Source: Peribacillus deserti
GTDB lineage: Bacteria > Bacillota > Bacilli > Bacillales > DSM-1321
NCBI RefSeq assembly: GCF_016909175.1
Contig: NZ_JAFBFI010000017.1
Location: forward strand, 1-64,000
Length of the DNA stretch: 64,000 nucleotides
Direction of reading: 5' to 3'
Below, one piece after another: positions 46,154 to 54,591 of the stretch. Position 1 is the first letter of the stretch; every line of letters starts with the position of its first letter. The position numbers and the translations under genes were made by a program. The notes below the pieces were generated by a model. The model saw only the letters and a list, made by a program, of their open reading frames with translations, had not been told where the DNA came from and searched no databases.

Positions 46154-46996
46154 CTAATCCTTTCTGAACTGTCCCAGTATCCCGACAGTCTCCACAATGT
46201 TCGTGAAAGATGACGGATCTACTTCATTTATAACCTTTTCCAAATCGTATAATTCATACCGTGTGATCACAATCATAATCATATTTTTGTCTTCATTTGT
46301 AAACGCACCCCTTGCAGGAACAAGAGTAAGCCCCCTTACAAACTTTTGATAAATAGCATTCTTCATTTCGTCTGATTTTTTTGTAATAATCATTACGGTT
46401 AGTTTTTCATATTTTGTATGAATGGCATCTACAACCCTGGTGGAGGCATATAATGCAACTAAAGTATACAAGGCCTTTTCCCATCCATATACATATCCTG
46501 CAGTCAGAATAATTAAGGCATTTAAACTGAACAGATAGGTGCCGATCGGCTTGTCCTTCATTCGGGATAGAATCATGGCTACAATATCAAGTCCGCCTGT
46601 CGAAGCTCCGTATTTAAGAGTAAAACCAATACCGACAGCAGCAATTACTCCGCCAAAAACAGCGTTAAGCAATATATCCGGGGAAACGGCCATAACCGGA
46701 ATGGTTTCCAAAAAAATAGTGCTAAAGCCAACGCTCAGCAGACTATAAAAGGTAAATAGTTTCCCAACCTTTCTCCAGGCAAGTATGGCTACTGGAATGT
46801 TTAACAATAAAAGTAGAATACCGGTTGAAATTTGAAAAGGAGCAAAACTCCCTAACAGGTTGGAAAGCAGCTGAGCAAGCCCGGTAAACCCGCTGGCATA
46901 AACCTTGGCCGGAATTAAAAATAAATTCATGGAAATTGCATTCAGCAATGCTCCCAGAATGACGACTATTATTTTTTTTGTTTCTGCATAAACCAT
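46154..46996 (-). CDS. yitT: YitT family membrane protein
   Basis: 280-residue protein with five to six membrane segments in the first 180 residues (YitT_membrane/DUF161) and a soluble C-terminal DUF2179 domain (about 215-275). Contains GASTGGLDIVAMI, a family signature. Role unknown; members are proposed transporters. Divergent from yitS; same neighbourhood as in B. subtilis. Confidence 0.92.
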   Translation of the reverse strand: MVYAETKKIIVVILGALLNAISMNLFLIPAKVYASGFTGLAQLLSNLLGSFAPFQISTGILLLLLNIPVAILAWRKVGKLFTFYSLLSVGFSTIFLETIPVMAVSPDILLNAVFGGVIAAVGIGFTLKYGASTGGLDIVAMILSRMKDKPIGTYLFSLNALIILTAGYVYGWEKALYTLVALYASTRVVDAIHTKYEKLTVMIITKKSDEMKNAIYQKFVRGLTLVPARGAFTNEDKNMIMIVITRYELYDLEKVINEVDPSSFTNIVETVGILGQFRKD

Positions 46997-47138
46997 TATG
47001 TATGTCCCCCATCTCTATGATGCCAATATTATTGAATTGCCCGTTACTGCTAAATCCTATTCTGAAGGATTGTAATTTCCCTGAAGTATAGATACACTAA
47101 AATATACAAAGAGCACAATTAGAAAGAAGGTGTGAGTA

Positions 47139-48008
47139 ATGTCGGTACACATTTTAGCCGATAGTGCCTCAGATTTGCCCTTATCTTTTTTTGAAGAATA
47201 CAACGTAACATTTATTCCATTAAAAGTCCACCTTGACGGTAAAGATTATGATGATCTTCGAGGCATCACCCCCGATGAAGTCTATTCAGCCATGAAGGAA
47301 GGAAAATCGCCGAAAACTTCTCAGCCATCCGTAGAGCATGTGATCCAGATATTTTCCGAGTTCGGGTCAGCAAAAAAAACAGGTATTTATTTAGCTTTTT
47401 CTTCCGAACTTTCCGGTACCTATCAAACAGCTGTAATGGCTTTAAGCCAGGTTAAGGAAGAATACCCCGAACTGGACATCGAGATTATCGATACAAAATG
47501 TGCGTCATTAGGTTATGGACAGATCGTAAGGCAAGCCGTTGACCAAGCTTCAAAAGGCGCCGCTAAAGAGGCTATTATAAAAGATGCCATTTTCCGCAGT
47601 CAACATATGGAGCACTTATTTACAGTAGATAACCTTGAATATCTGGCCCGCGGGGGAAGAATATCAAAAGCATCGGCTTTTATAGGAGGCCTTCTTAATA
47701 TAAAGCCCCTCCTCAACGTCGAAGACGGCAAGCTGATCCCGCTGGAAAAAATCCGGGGCAAGAAAAAGCTTTTTAAACGGGTGATTGAAATTATGGGGGA
47801 ACGCGGTGAAAGCCTAGCCGAACAGTCTATTGCCATCAGTCACGCGGATGACGAGGAAACTGCCCAAGAATGGAAAAAGGCAATCATAGACGAATATGGC
47901 GTCAAGGAAGTTTATATTAATTCCATCGGTGCTTCTATTGGAGCACATGTCGGCCCTGGCACCCTGGCCCTTTTCTTTTTAAATGAACTCCCTGCTTCCG
48001 AGAGTTAA
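47139..48008 (+). CDS. yitS: DegV family fatty-acid-binding protein YitS
   Basis: 289-residue DegV-fold protein. DSASDLP at 7-13, KTSQPS near 58 and SSELSGTYQ near 87 form the lipid-head binding pocket; DTKCASLGYG and ARGGRISK follow. DegV proteins hand fatty acids to the FakA kinase. AAGAAGG before the ATG; terminator at 48081. Confidence 0.92.
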   Translation: MSVHILADSASDLPLSFFEEYNVTFIPLKVHLDGKDYDDLRGITPDEVYSAMKEGKSPKTSQPSVEHVIQIFSEFGSAKKTGIYLAFSSELSGTYQTAVMALSQVKEEYPELDIEIIDTKCASLGYGQIVRQAVDQASKGAAKEAIIKDAIFRSQHMEHLFTVDNLEYLARGGRISKASAFIGGLLNIKPLLNVEDGKLIPLEKIRGKKKLFKRVIEIMGERGESLAEQSIAISHADDEETAQEWKKAIIDEYGVKEVYINSIGASIGAHVGPGTLALFFLNELPASES

Positions 48009-48080
48009 GATTAGTACATAAGGTCATTAACCAGAACAAATTTTTTATTAGAACCAACGCACTTATATGATACTAAAATT

Positions 48081-48107
48081 AGGCGGCTGACAAGGGTCAG
48101 GCCGCCT
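48081..48107 (+). terminator. yitS terminator
   Basis: 7-bp stem AGGCGGC / GCCGCCT extended by TGAC/GTCA with a one-base bulge, then TTT. Confidence 0.8.
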
Positions 48108-48211
48108 TTTGAATGTTGGCGGACTCCTTTTATTTCTTCAGCCCTCCCGCATAGGAATTTAATTTCCTGTCTGCTATAATGAAAAAAAAACAGAGCATAT
48201 GGAGGTTCAAT

Positions 48212-48703
48212 ATGTCAAAAGAAAGTTCATTCGATATTGTTTCAAAGGTAGATTTTCCAGAAGTAACAAACGCTGTAACAGCGGCTATGAAAGAAATTAA
48301 AACCCGTTATGATTTTAAAGGCAGCAAAAGTGATATCACTCTGGACAAAGAAGAACTTGTGCTGGTTTCTGATGATGAATTCAAATTAGATCAGTTAAAA
48401 GATGTTTTGATTAGTAAGCTAGCCAAGAGGCAGGTACCCATCAAGAACCTGGACTATGGTAAAATCGAGGGAGCCTCAGGCGGTACAGTCAGGCAAAGGG
48501 CTAAGCTGATCCAGGGCATCGATAAAGAAAACGCCAAAAAAATCAACACGATCATTAAAAACAGCGGTTTAAAGGTTAAAAGCCAGATCCAGGAAGATCA
48601 AATCCGGGTTACCGGCAAGAACAGAGACGACCTGCAAGGCATTATTTCAGCCATTAGAGGTGCAGACCTTCCAATCGACGTTCAATTTTTAAATTACCGA
48701 TAA
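48212..48703 (+). CDS. yitK: YajQ family protein YitK
   Basis: 163-residue UPF0234/YajQ protein with two RRM-like domains. [28 protein letters not shown] and [18 protein letters not shown] are diagnostic. YajQ homologues bind nucleotides, including cyclic-di-GMP in some bacteria. The ATG at 48212 has TGGAGG upstream; the frame extension to 48179 lacks one. Confidence 0.94.
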   Translation: MSKESSFDIVSKVDFPEVTNAVTAAMKEIKTRYDFKGSKSDITLDKEELVLVSDDEFKLDQLKDVLISKLAKRQVPIKNLDYGKIEGASGGTVRQRAKLIQGIDKENAKKINTIIKNSGLKVKSQIQEDQIRVTGKNRDDLQGIISAIRGADLPIDVQFLNYR

Positions 48704-48713
48704 ATTAGTTTAT

Positions 48714-48740
48714 GAAGAGGCATTTACATATGGCCTCTTC
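48714..48740 (+). terminator. yitK terminator
   Basis: 8-bp stem GAAGAGGC / GCCTCTTC, then seven T. Confidence 0.85.
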
Positions 48741-49031
48741 TTTTTTTGCGCTGGTTTCGTATTGTAGACCATGATTATTGGCCTAAGCATCAGACTGTCC
48801 TGGTTCTCTGTACAAGCCTCACGAGTCATTCCTTCAGCCGCTCCTTCTAAATTCCTGTATATGTGATACTATCTCGCGGCAGTATAAATAATTTTTAATA
48901 GTGCTTCTTGCATATATCAAGGCATGGCTTGCTTCAACATGAAAACACAGTCCTTTGTATAATTTTTCCATGTTTTCTTCTGCTCTACAAAGGAAAGAAA
49001 ATTATAGAATACAAAACTTGGAGGGATAGAA
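48741..49031. other. SDR upstream region
   Basis: About 290 bp with no supportable gene. A TATAAT lies at 48957-48962, but the -35 position is poor, and I see no clear sigma-B boxes despite the stress-type SDR downstream. Confidence 0.4.
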
Positions 49032-49895
49032 TTGAGCCAAAATCAAAATCAAGGCTTTCCGCCTCAGCAGCAGGATATGAGACAGGAAACTGAAACCAAA
49101 ATGACACCACGACCAGACTCTGTGGATTCATCTTATAAAGGATCAGGTAAATTACAAGGCAAGACGGCCATAATTACGGGTGGCGACAGTGGAATCGGTA
49201 AGTCTGCAGCCATCTATTTTGCAAAAGAAGGTGCAAACGTTGTTATTGCGCACTTAGAGGAAAATGCCGATGCCAAAGAAACACGCAGCCTCATTGAGCA
49301 GGAAGGCGTTAAATGCTTATTTATTACAGGAGATATAGGAGAGGAAGAGCATTGTCAGAGTGTTGTGCAGCAGACAATCGACGAATTCGGAAGCCTAGAC
49401 ATTCTCGTTAACAATGCTGCAGAGCAGCACCCGCAGGAGAGTATTCTTGACATCACGAAGGATCAAATGGAGCGCACGTTCAAAACCAATATCTTCGGGA
49501 TGTTCCACCTGACAAAAGCTGCACTCCCCCACATGAAAAAGGGAGCCAGCATCATCAATACCGCATCCATTACAGCTTATGAGGGCCATCCAAAGCTGAT
49601 TGATTACTCCTCAACAAAAGGAGCGATCGTTTCTTTCACAAGAGCTCTCTCCAACTCCATTGTTAAAGATGGAATCCGGGTTAATGCGGTAGCACCAGGG
49701 CCAATCTGGACTCCATTAATTCCATCCACTTTTAGCGAAGAAGAAGTGGAAAAATTCGGCCAGAACACGCCAATGGGCAGAGCCGGGCAGCCCGAAGAAC
49801 TTGCCCCTGCTTATGTTTTCCTGGCTAGTGATGACTCATCTTATATAAGCGGCCAGGTTATTCATATCAACGGCGGCAAAGTGGTTAACGGCTAA
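49032..49895 (+). CDS. short-chain dehydrogenase, general-stress type
   Basis: 287-residue SDR with an N-terminal glutamine-rich extension (residues 1-40, QNQNQGFPPQQQD) typical of the YhdF/YdaD/YhxD group. Cofactor motif GGDSGIGKS, NNAA, catalytic YSSTK and C-terminal GQVIHINGGK. Starts with TTG after GGAGGGA. Homologues in bacilli are often sigma-B-controlled, but no such promoter is visible. Substrate unknown. Confidence 0.88.
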   Translation: MSQNQNQGFPPQQQDMRQETETKMTPRPDSVDSSYKGSGKLQGKTAIITGGDSGIGKSAAIYFAKEGANVVIAHLEENADAKETRSLIEQEGVKCLFITGDIGEEEHCQSVVQQTIDEFGSLDILVNNAAEQHPQESILDITKDQMERTFKTNIFGMFHLTKAALPHMKKGASIINTASITAYEGHPKLIDYSSTKGAIVSFTRALSNSIVKDGIRVNAVAPGPIWTPLIPSTFSEEEVEKFGQNTPMGRAGQPEELAPAYVFLASDDSSYISGQVIHINGGKVVNG

Positions 49896-49901
49896 ATCAG
49901 T

Positions 49902-49924
49902 AAGGCCATCGTTATGGTGGCCTT
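49902..49924 (+). terminator. SDR terminator
   Basis: 9-bp stem AAGGCCATC / TGGTGGCCTT-type pairing with one G-U, followed by T-run. Confidence 0.8.
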
Positions 49925-49938
49925 TTTTTTATGGGTGT

Positions 49939-50354
49939 TGGAGCAGAAATAGAGACTGCGTGCAGACTCAATAAATACACGCAACTAATGGCAGTTGCTA
50001 GCACATTACAAGGGATTACATGCAGCTTACGGATGTGGGAGCATATGTGATGTTTCGAGCAAAGATCGGCGGCTGGGATCACCTTTTTGCGAGGAAAAAT
50101 AAGAGAATGCGAGCAGCTTGCGGGTTTTGCGAGCAGTCTCGGTGTATGCGAGCAAAATTGCAGAAAGTCGAGCAACTTTTTGAATTTGCGAGCAAAAATA
50201 AGAGAATGCGAGCAGCTTGCGGGTTTTGCGAGCAGACCAGGTGGATGCGAGCAAAAATTGCAGGCGGTCGAGCAGCTTTTTGAATGTGCGAGCAAAAATA
50301 AGAGCATGCGAGCCGCTATAGGACTTTGCGAGCAGTCGAGATGCTTGCGAGCAA
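49939..50354. repeat. TGCGAGCA keyword array, 20-bp period
   Basis: About 20 copies or near-copies of TGCGAGCA spaced 18-21 bp. Clean GCGAGC (or TCGAGC) sites start at 50109, 50129, 50148, 50168, 50188, 50208, 50228, 50247, 50268, 50288, 50308, 50328 and 50347; degenerate ones continue upstream in phase (49957, 49977, 49996, 50017, 50036, 50054). A 100-bp higher-order repeat of five sites is visible between 50089 and 50354. ORFs across it reflect the repeat, not coding. Function unknown. Confidence 0.9.
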
Positions 50355-50490
50355 AGATGCAACCACTGAAAAAATCCCTTTTATTCTATGAGGCTATACA
50401 GACCCAACTATGCGGCTGTATAAAAATACGATCTTTTTAACTATTAAAGAATAAATATCCGCGTATATCCCTATCCATAATAGTAAAACA

Positions 50491-50697
50491 AAGCATATAT
50501 AGGCATATTCCTAGAAGATAAGCATAACTTCCTAAACTAAATCCAAAATCACAAAACTTAAGCATACATCTCTCTAACTTAAGCGTAGAACCTTTATTCT
50601 CAAGCATAACCTTCAAAAACTTAAGCATAAATCTTATATTTCCAAGCGTTCATAAACCTAAGCATACTTTCCAATTCTACTATGATGATAAAGCATA
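50491..50697. repeat. AAGCATA keyword array, 21-bp period
   Basis: AAGC(A/G)TA-type words start at 50491, 50501, 50520, 50560, 50581, 50602, 50623, 50644, 50660 and 50691. The stretch 50560-50644 has exact 21-bp spacing; several sites are extended to TTAAGCATA. Separated from the TGCGAGCA array by about 135 bp in the same tail-to-tail gap. Function unknown. Confidence 0.85.
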
Positions 50698-50788
50698 TAA
50701 CATTTACCTACTTTCCCTCAGCCCCGCAGATCAAAAGCCATAAATCCCGTCCAAAGTGTATTAAAAATAACCCCCAGCATAAAAAAAG

Positions 50789-50816
50789 GGACCCTCATCA
50801 AAATGAATGAGAATCC
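50789..50816 (-). terminator. alpha-glucosidase terminator
   Basis: 10-bp stem GGACCCTCAT / ATGAGAATCC (two G-U pairs) with an 8-nt loop; the minus strand continues CTTTTTTT. Confidence 0.8.
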
Positions 50817-50829
50817 ATCAAGTTATCTT

Positions 50830-52497
50830 TTAATTATTTATTATATAAATCCGTGTTTCATAAGGTTTTAATCGAACTGTCTTTGGCAATTCCTTCTCTG
50901 CCTCTTGGTAGTTAGTTAATAGGAGTTCTGATGGCTTCTCTGTTAAATTAGGAAAGCTTACATTGGATTCTATTTCACTAAAGCTGCAGATTACGAGTAC
51001 AGTCTGGTTATCAAGATTGCGCGTATATGCATATACGGATGGATGGTTTTCTAGAACCAGCTGATAGTCCCCATATATTAGAGCTTCATGCTCCTTGCGG
51101 ATGGTTATCATTTTTTTATAGAAGTGATAAATGGAATCAGGATCTTCTTTTTGGGCTTGAACGTTGATGTCAGTATAATTTGGATTAACTTTCATCCATG
51201 GAGTTCCTGTAGAGAAACCGCTGTTCTTTTCTGTGTTCCATTGCATCGGCGTACGAGAGTTATCCCGGCCTTTCTGCCAGATTATGTCCATGATTTCATC
51301 ATGCGGCCGTCCTTTGGCAGTTTCAATTTGATAGTAGTTTTTCATACCCACATCATCATAATCATCTATTGAGCCGAATTGAACGTTAGTCATGCCTATT
51401 TCCTGTCCCTGATAGATGAACGGCGTCCCAGACATCAGGAAATAGCAGGCTCCCAGCATTTTTGCGCTCTCTTTCCAATATTCCTGGTCATTGCCCCAGG
51501 TTGAAACACTTCGCGGCTGGTCATGGTTTTCGAAGAATAAGGCGTTCCAGCCTGTTTGATATAATCCTTGCTGCCACTTTGTTAATGTTTCCTTAAGCTG
51601 GCGGACGTCCACGCTGTTATTTGTTCCTTTGTCCCAAAGGCCAAGATGTTCAAATTGGAAAATCATATTGAATGTGCCGTTTTCCTCGCCAACCCACTCA
51701 TCAGCCTGGTCAATTCTTACACCATTTGCTTCGCCGACGGTCATAATATCATATTTAGAGAATGTCTCGTTCTTGAGCTCTTCCAGATATTCATGAATGC
51801 CTTCCTGATTGGTGTGCATGTCGAACGAAGAAACATATAACAGGGCTTCCGGGTTTGGCAAATCCGGAAGGCCGGTCCGCTTGTTAATGTGGCTGATCGC
51901 ATCAACCCGGAATCCATCGATCCCTTTATCAAGCCACCAGTTTACCATGTTATATAGTGCTCTGCGCACTTCACTGTTTTCCCAGTTGAAATCCGGCTGC
52001 TTTTTATCAAATAAGTGAAGGTAATATTGGTTTGTTTTTTCATCCAGCTCCCAGGCACTTCCTGAAAAAATGCTTTCCCAGTTATTTGGTTCCTTCCCAT
52101 CTTTTCCGTCTCTCCATATATACCAATCTCTCTTAGGGTTATCTATTGATGAACGGGATTCGATAAACCATGGATGCTCGTCGCTGGAATGGTTGATAAC
52201 GAGGTCAAGAATGACTTTCATACCGCGGGCATGCACTTCTTCAAGCAGCTCATCAAAATCAGACATCGTTCCAAACTCATCCATGATGTCCTGATAGTCG
52301 CTGATATCATAGCCGTTATCTGCGTTAGGGGATTTAAAAATAGGGCAGATCCATAATATATCTATCCCTAGCTCTTTTAAGTAATCCAGCTTAGAAATAA
52401 TTCCCTGGATATCTCCAATGCCATCCCCATTGCTGTCCATGAAGCTGCGCGGATAAATTTGATATGCCGCTGCTTCTTTCCACCAAATTTTTTTCAT
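50830..52497 (-). CDS. GH13 alpha-glucosidase (oligo-1,6-glucosidase family)
   Basis: 555-residue cytosolic glycoside hydrolase. Catalytic Asp199 (GFRVDAIS), Glu256 (TVGEAN) and Asp326 (ENHDQPR) with the QPDFNWEN signature of the subfamily. The residue after the nucleophile is Ala200, which in characterised relatives goes with alpha-1,4 cleavage, while Val goes with strict alpha-1,6; this is inference. No signal peptide. 45 bp downstream of the amylase gene, so probably an operon that degrades imported malto-oligosaccharides. Confidence 0.9.
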   Translation of the reverse strand: MKKIWWKEAAAYQIYPRSFMDSNGDGIGDIQGIISKLDYLKELGIDILWICPIFKSPNADNGYDISDYQDIMDEFGTMSDFDELLEEVHARGMKVILDLVINHSSDEHPWFIESRSSIDNPKRDWYIWRDGKDGKEPNNWESIFSGSAWELDEKTNQYYLHLFDKKQPDFNWENSEVRRALYNMVNWWLDKGIDGFRVDAISHINKRTGLPDLPNPEALLYVSSFDMHTNQEGIHEYLEELKNETFSKYDIMTVGEANGVRIDQADEWVGEENGTFNMIFQFEHLGLWDKGTNNSVDVRQLKETLTKWQQGLYQTGWNALFFENHDQPRSVSTWGNDQEYWKESAKMLGACYFLMSGTPFIYQGQEIGMTNVQFGSIDDYDDVGMKNYYQIETAKGRPHDEIMDIIWQKGRDNSRTPMQWNTEKNSGFSTGTPWMKVNPNYTDINVQAQKEDPDSIYHFYKKMITIRKEHEALIYGDYQLVLENHPSVYAYTRNLDNQTVLVICSFSEIESNVSFPNLTEKPSELLLTNYQEAEKELPKTVRLKPYETRIYIINN

Positions 52498-52542
52498 TTC
52501 CCATATCCCCCGTTACCTATGCTTATTAAGCATTTATGATAT

Positions 52543-54084
52543 TTACTTGTTCTTTTTTCTTGACCTTTTAACCAATAAGAAGACAAAACCAATAAATGCT
52601 GCATATACGGTTCCCATCAAAAGCAAATATGGAATATTCAGCCCCGTTTTATCTGCCAGGGCATAAATCTCTGTTTTTTCGCGGTCTAAAATAATTTTAT
52701 ACGTATCCCCCTTGCTTCTTACAAGGTCCCCTTCCAGCAAACCGCGAAGTTCTTTATTCTTGTCCAAATCCTCTTTGTTTAAAACAATTGTTCTAGATTT
52801 TGAGGAGTTATTAATCGCAACTACGAAGGTGTCTTTTTTATATTGGCGCTTATAAACTGCCATACCGCCTTTATCGTATAAGACTTCCATCGTTCCTCTA
52901 GTGAGGACTTTATATTTATTTCTTAATTCTCCGAGTTTAGTGAGGTAATCAATAATCTCTTTTTCTGCTTTAAATCCCATTAAACGCCGGTTATCTGGGT
53001 CATTTCCGCCATTCAGCGCAATCTCCGAGCCATAATAGACGATTGGAATGCCTGGAGCAGTATATAAATAGGAAAGAGCAAGTTTCCATCTTGTGCCGGG
53101 ATTTTGTTTATTTCGTACAATTTCACTTGTGAACCGCGGCATATCGTGATTATCCATGAAGGTTCCAAGCAGCTCGGGTTGCTTAAAGTTTTCTTTATTT
53201 CTTTTTATTGAAAGAAACGCACCTGTTAAGCTTCGATCGCTTGAAGCGAATATTTTTCTCAGATATTCGTTTTGGGGAAAATCTACAAATCCATCAATAC
53301 CCGACTCCTGGTATCTAGCAATTTTGCCAGGGTCATTTTCCCATACTTCACCTAACAAATAGAAATTTTTCTTTTCGGATTTGACTGCTTTGGAAAAATC
53401 AGCCCAGAAATCGGCTGGAACATGTCTGACTGTGTCCAGACGGTATCCATCTATGTTTGTTTCCTTAATCCACCATTTAGCCGCTTCAAGGAGGTATTTT
53501 CGTGTTTCAGGATTTTCCTGATTTAAGTCAGGCAGATCATATAGCCAGTTATTTTCTACTTCGCTTTGATTATTCCAATTTTGTATAGGTTTTTGGTCAT
53601 GAAACCAATCCTTTTTAGAAGGATCTTTCACCCAAGGATGTTTGGGTCCCGTATGGTTTACAACAAAATCCAAAATAACCTTCATATCACGCTTATGAGC
53701 TTCCTTGACTAACTTCTTGAATTCTTTCATCGTCCCAAAGTGTTCTTCTGTTTTATAAAAGTCTCGAATCCAGTAGCCATGATACCCTTTTTCATCATTG
53801 TCAAAAACCGGTGTAAGCCAGATAGACGTAAAGCCCATATCCTTTATGTAATCAAGTTCCTGGATAATTCCGGTAAAATCACCGCCATTATAGGACTTAG
53901 GATCTTTAACATTTACCTTATAATCATTTTGGGTGTCCCCGTTTTTAAAACGGTCCACCATTAGAAAATATATATTTTCATCCCGCCATTCCCGCGATTC
54001 TGGTTTAGTTTCCTCCGCTGCAGCCGGAATCGTATAAATCAGCATGAATGGCAGCATAAGTATGGCAAATAGTTTGCTTTTCAT
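52543..54084 (-). CDS. membrane-anchored alpha-amylase (GH13)
   Basis: 513-residue secreted amylase. Signal peptide 1-23 (cleavage near AAAEE), GH13 barrel with DFVVNH, catalytic Asp217 (GYRLDTVRH), Glu246 (LLGEVWE) and Asp314 (MDNHDMPR), then a C-terminal beta domain. Unusually for a Bacillus amylase, it ends in a hydrophobic helix (about 482-505) plus RSRKKNK, predicting a surface-anchored enzyme. First gene of a two-gene operon with a cre-like site over its start region. Confidence 0.9.
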   Translation of the reverse strand: MKSKLFAILMLPFMLIYTIPAAAEETKPESREWRDENIYFLMVDRFKNGDTQNDYKVNVKDPKSYNGGDFTGIIQELDYIKDMGFTSIWLTPVFDNDEKGYHGYWIRDFYKTEEHFGTMKEFKKLVKEAHKRDMKVILDFVVNHTGPKHPWVKDPSKKDWFHDQKPIQNWNNQSEVENNWLYDLPDLNQENPETRKYLLEAAKWWIKETNIDGYRLDTVRHVPADFWADFSKAVKSEKKNFYLLGEVWENDPGKIARYQESGIDGFVDFPQNEYLRKIFASSDRSLTGAFLSIKRNKENFKQPELLGTFMDNHDMPRFTSEIVRNKQNPGTRWKLALSYLYTAPGIPIVYYGSEIALNGGNDPDNRRLMGFKAEKEIIDYLTKLGELRNKYKVLTRGTMEVLYDKGGMAVYKRQYKKDTFVVAINNSSKSRTIVLNKEDLDKNKELRGLLEGDLVRSKGDTYKIILDREKTEIYALADKTGLNIPYLLLMGTVYAAFIGFVFLLVKRSRKKNK

Positions 54085-54221
54085 TTCAAATCTCCCCTCA
54101 ATCTTCTTAACCTCTATTAGAGTAGCCTGTATACGGCAATGCCGTCAATCCGTATAGTGATATAAATCATTTCGCATAAATCCTTCCGGCTAAATTATTC
54201 ATTTATCTTTCATTCATTTCA

Positions 54222-54256
54222 TGAAAGCGATTGCGCAAACTATTAATCTTATTATA
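54222..54256 (-). promoter_or_regulatory. amylase -10 box and cre-like site
   Basis: TATAAT on the minus strand at 54251-54256, with a poor -35 (GTTGTA/TTGTTG region). Downstream at 54222-54235 lies TGAAAGCGATTGCG, 12/14 to the cre consensus on its better strand, at about +8 to +21, as in classical CcpA-repressed amylase genes. Confidence 0.6.
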
Positions 54257-54559
54257 CTCTCCGCCTCATTTTTTACAACAATTCCAAAAAATAAGTCTTC
54301 TAAATATTGGTGAATTTGAACGAATATTAGCATTTTGATAACTTTGTATAAGAATAACGTTTGCATAACTATATGTTAGATTGCTGGTGTACTATTCAAG
54401 TTAGTCTGCCTGGTCGGGCTAATCACAAGGAGACTTTAATCCTGAATATGGAAGAAAAAGGGTTTTTCAAAGCAGCATTCCAGCTGATCCATCTTCTGTC
54501 CCTACAAAAAAGTCTGAAGGCGCAGCCCGCTAAAATTCATAAATATAATTACTATTAGA
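54257..54559. other. amylase / asnO gap
   Basis: About 300 bp, A/T-rich. A 36- to 65-codon frame (54361-54558, plus strand) is open, but its ATG is 14 nt from the only AAGGAG, so I do not call it. Nothing else assignable. Confidence 0.4.
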
Positions 54560-54586
54560 AAGCCGGTGCACTCCGCGCACCGGCTT
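54560..54586 (-). terminator. asnO terminator
   Basis: 10-bp perfect stem AAGCCGGTGC / GCACCGGCTT with a 7-nt loop. Confidence 0.8.
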
Positions 54587-54591
54587 GTTTC

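Noticed and set aside
49939-50354. Plasmid-type iterons or a replication origin
   Set aside because: Spacing resembles iterons, but the word is short, degenerates gradually, and no replication initiator gene is nearby in this conserved chromosomal block.
50087-50440. 117-codon ORF across the TGCGAGCA array with a repeated CEQLAGFAS-like peptide
   Set aside because: The peptide repeat comes from the 100-bp DNA repeat; the basic 20-bp period breaks frame, several overlapping frames are open on both strands, and no ribosome binding site fits.
49939-50697. CRISPR array
   Set aside because: The fixed word is only 7-9 bp with 11-13 bp between; CRISPR repeats are 23 bp or more with longer spacers, and no cas genes are present.
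54361-54558. Possible small gene (36-65 codons) upstream of asnO terminator
   Set aside because: The internal ATG is 14 nt from the only AAGGAG and the first ATG has none; no recognisable family.
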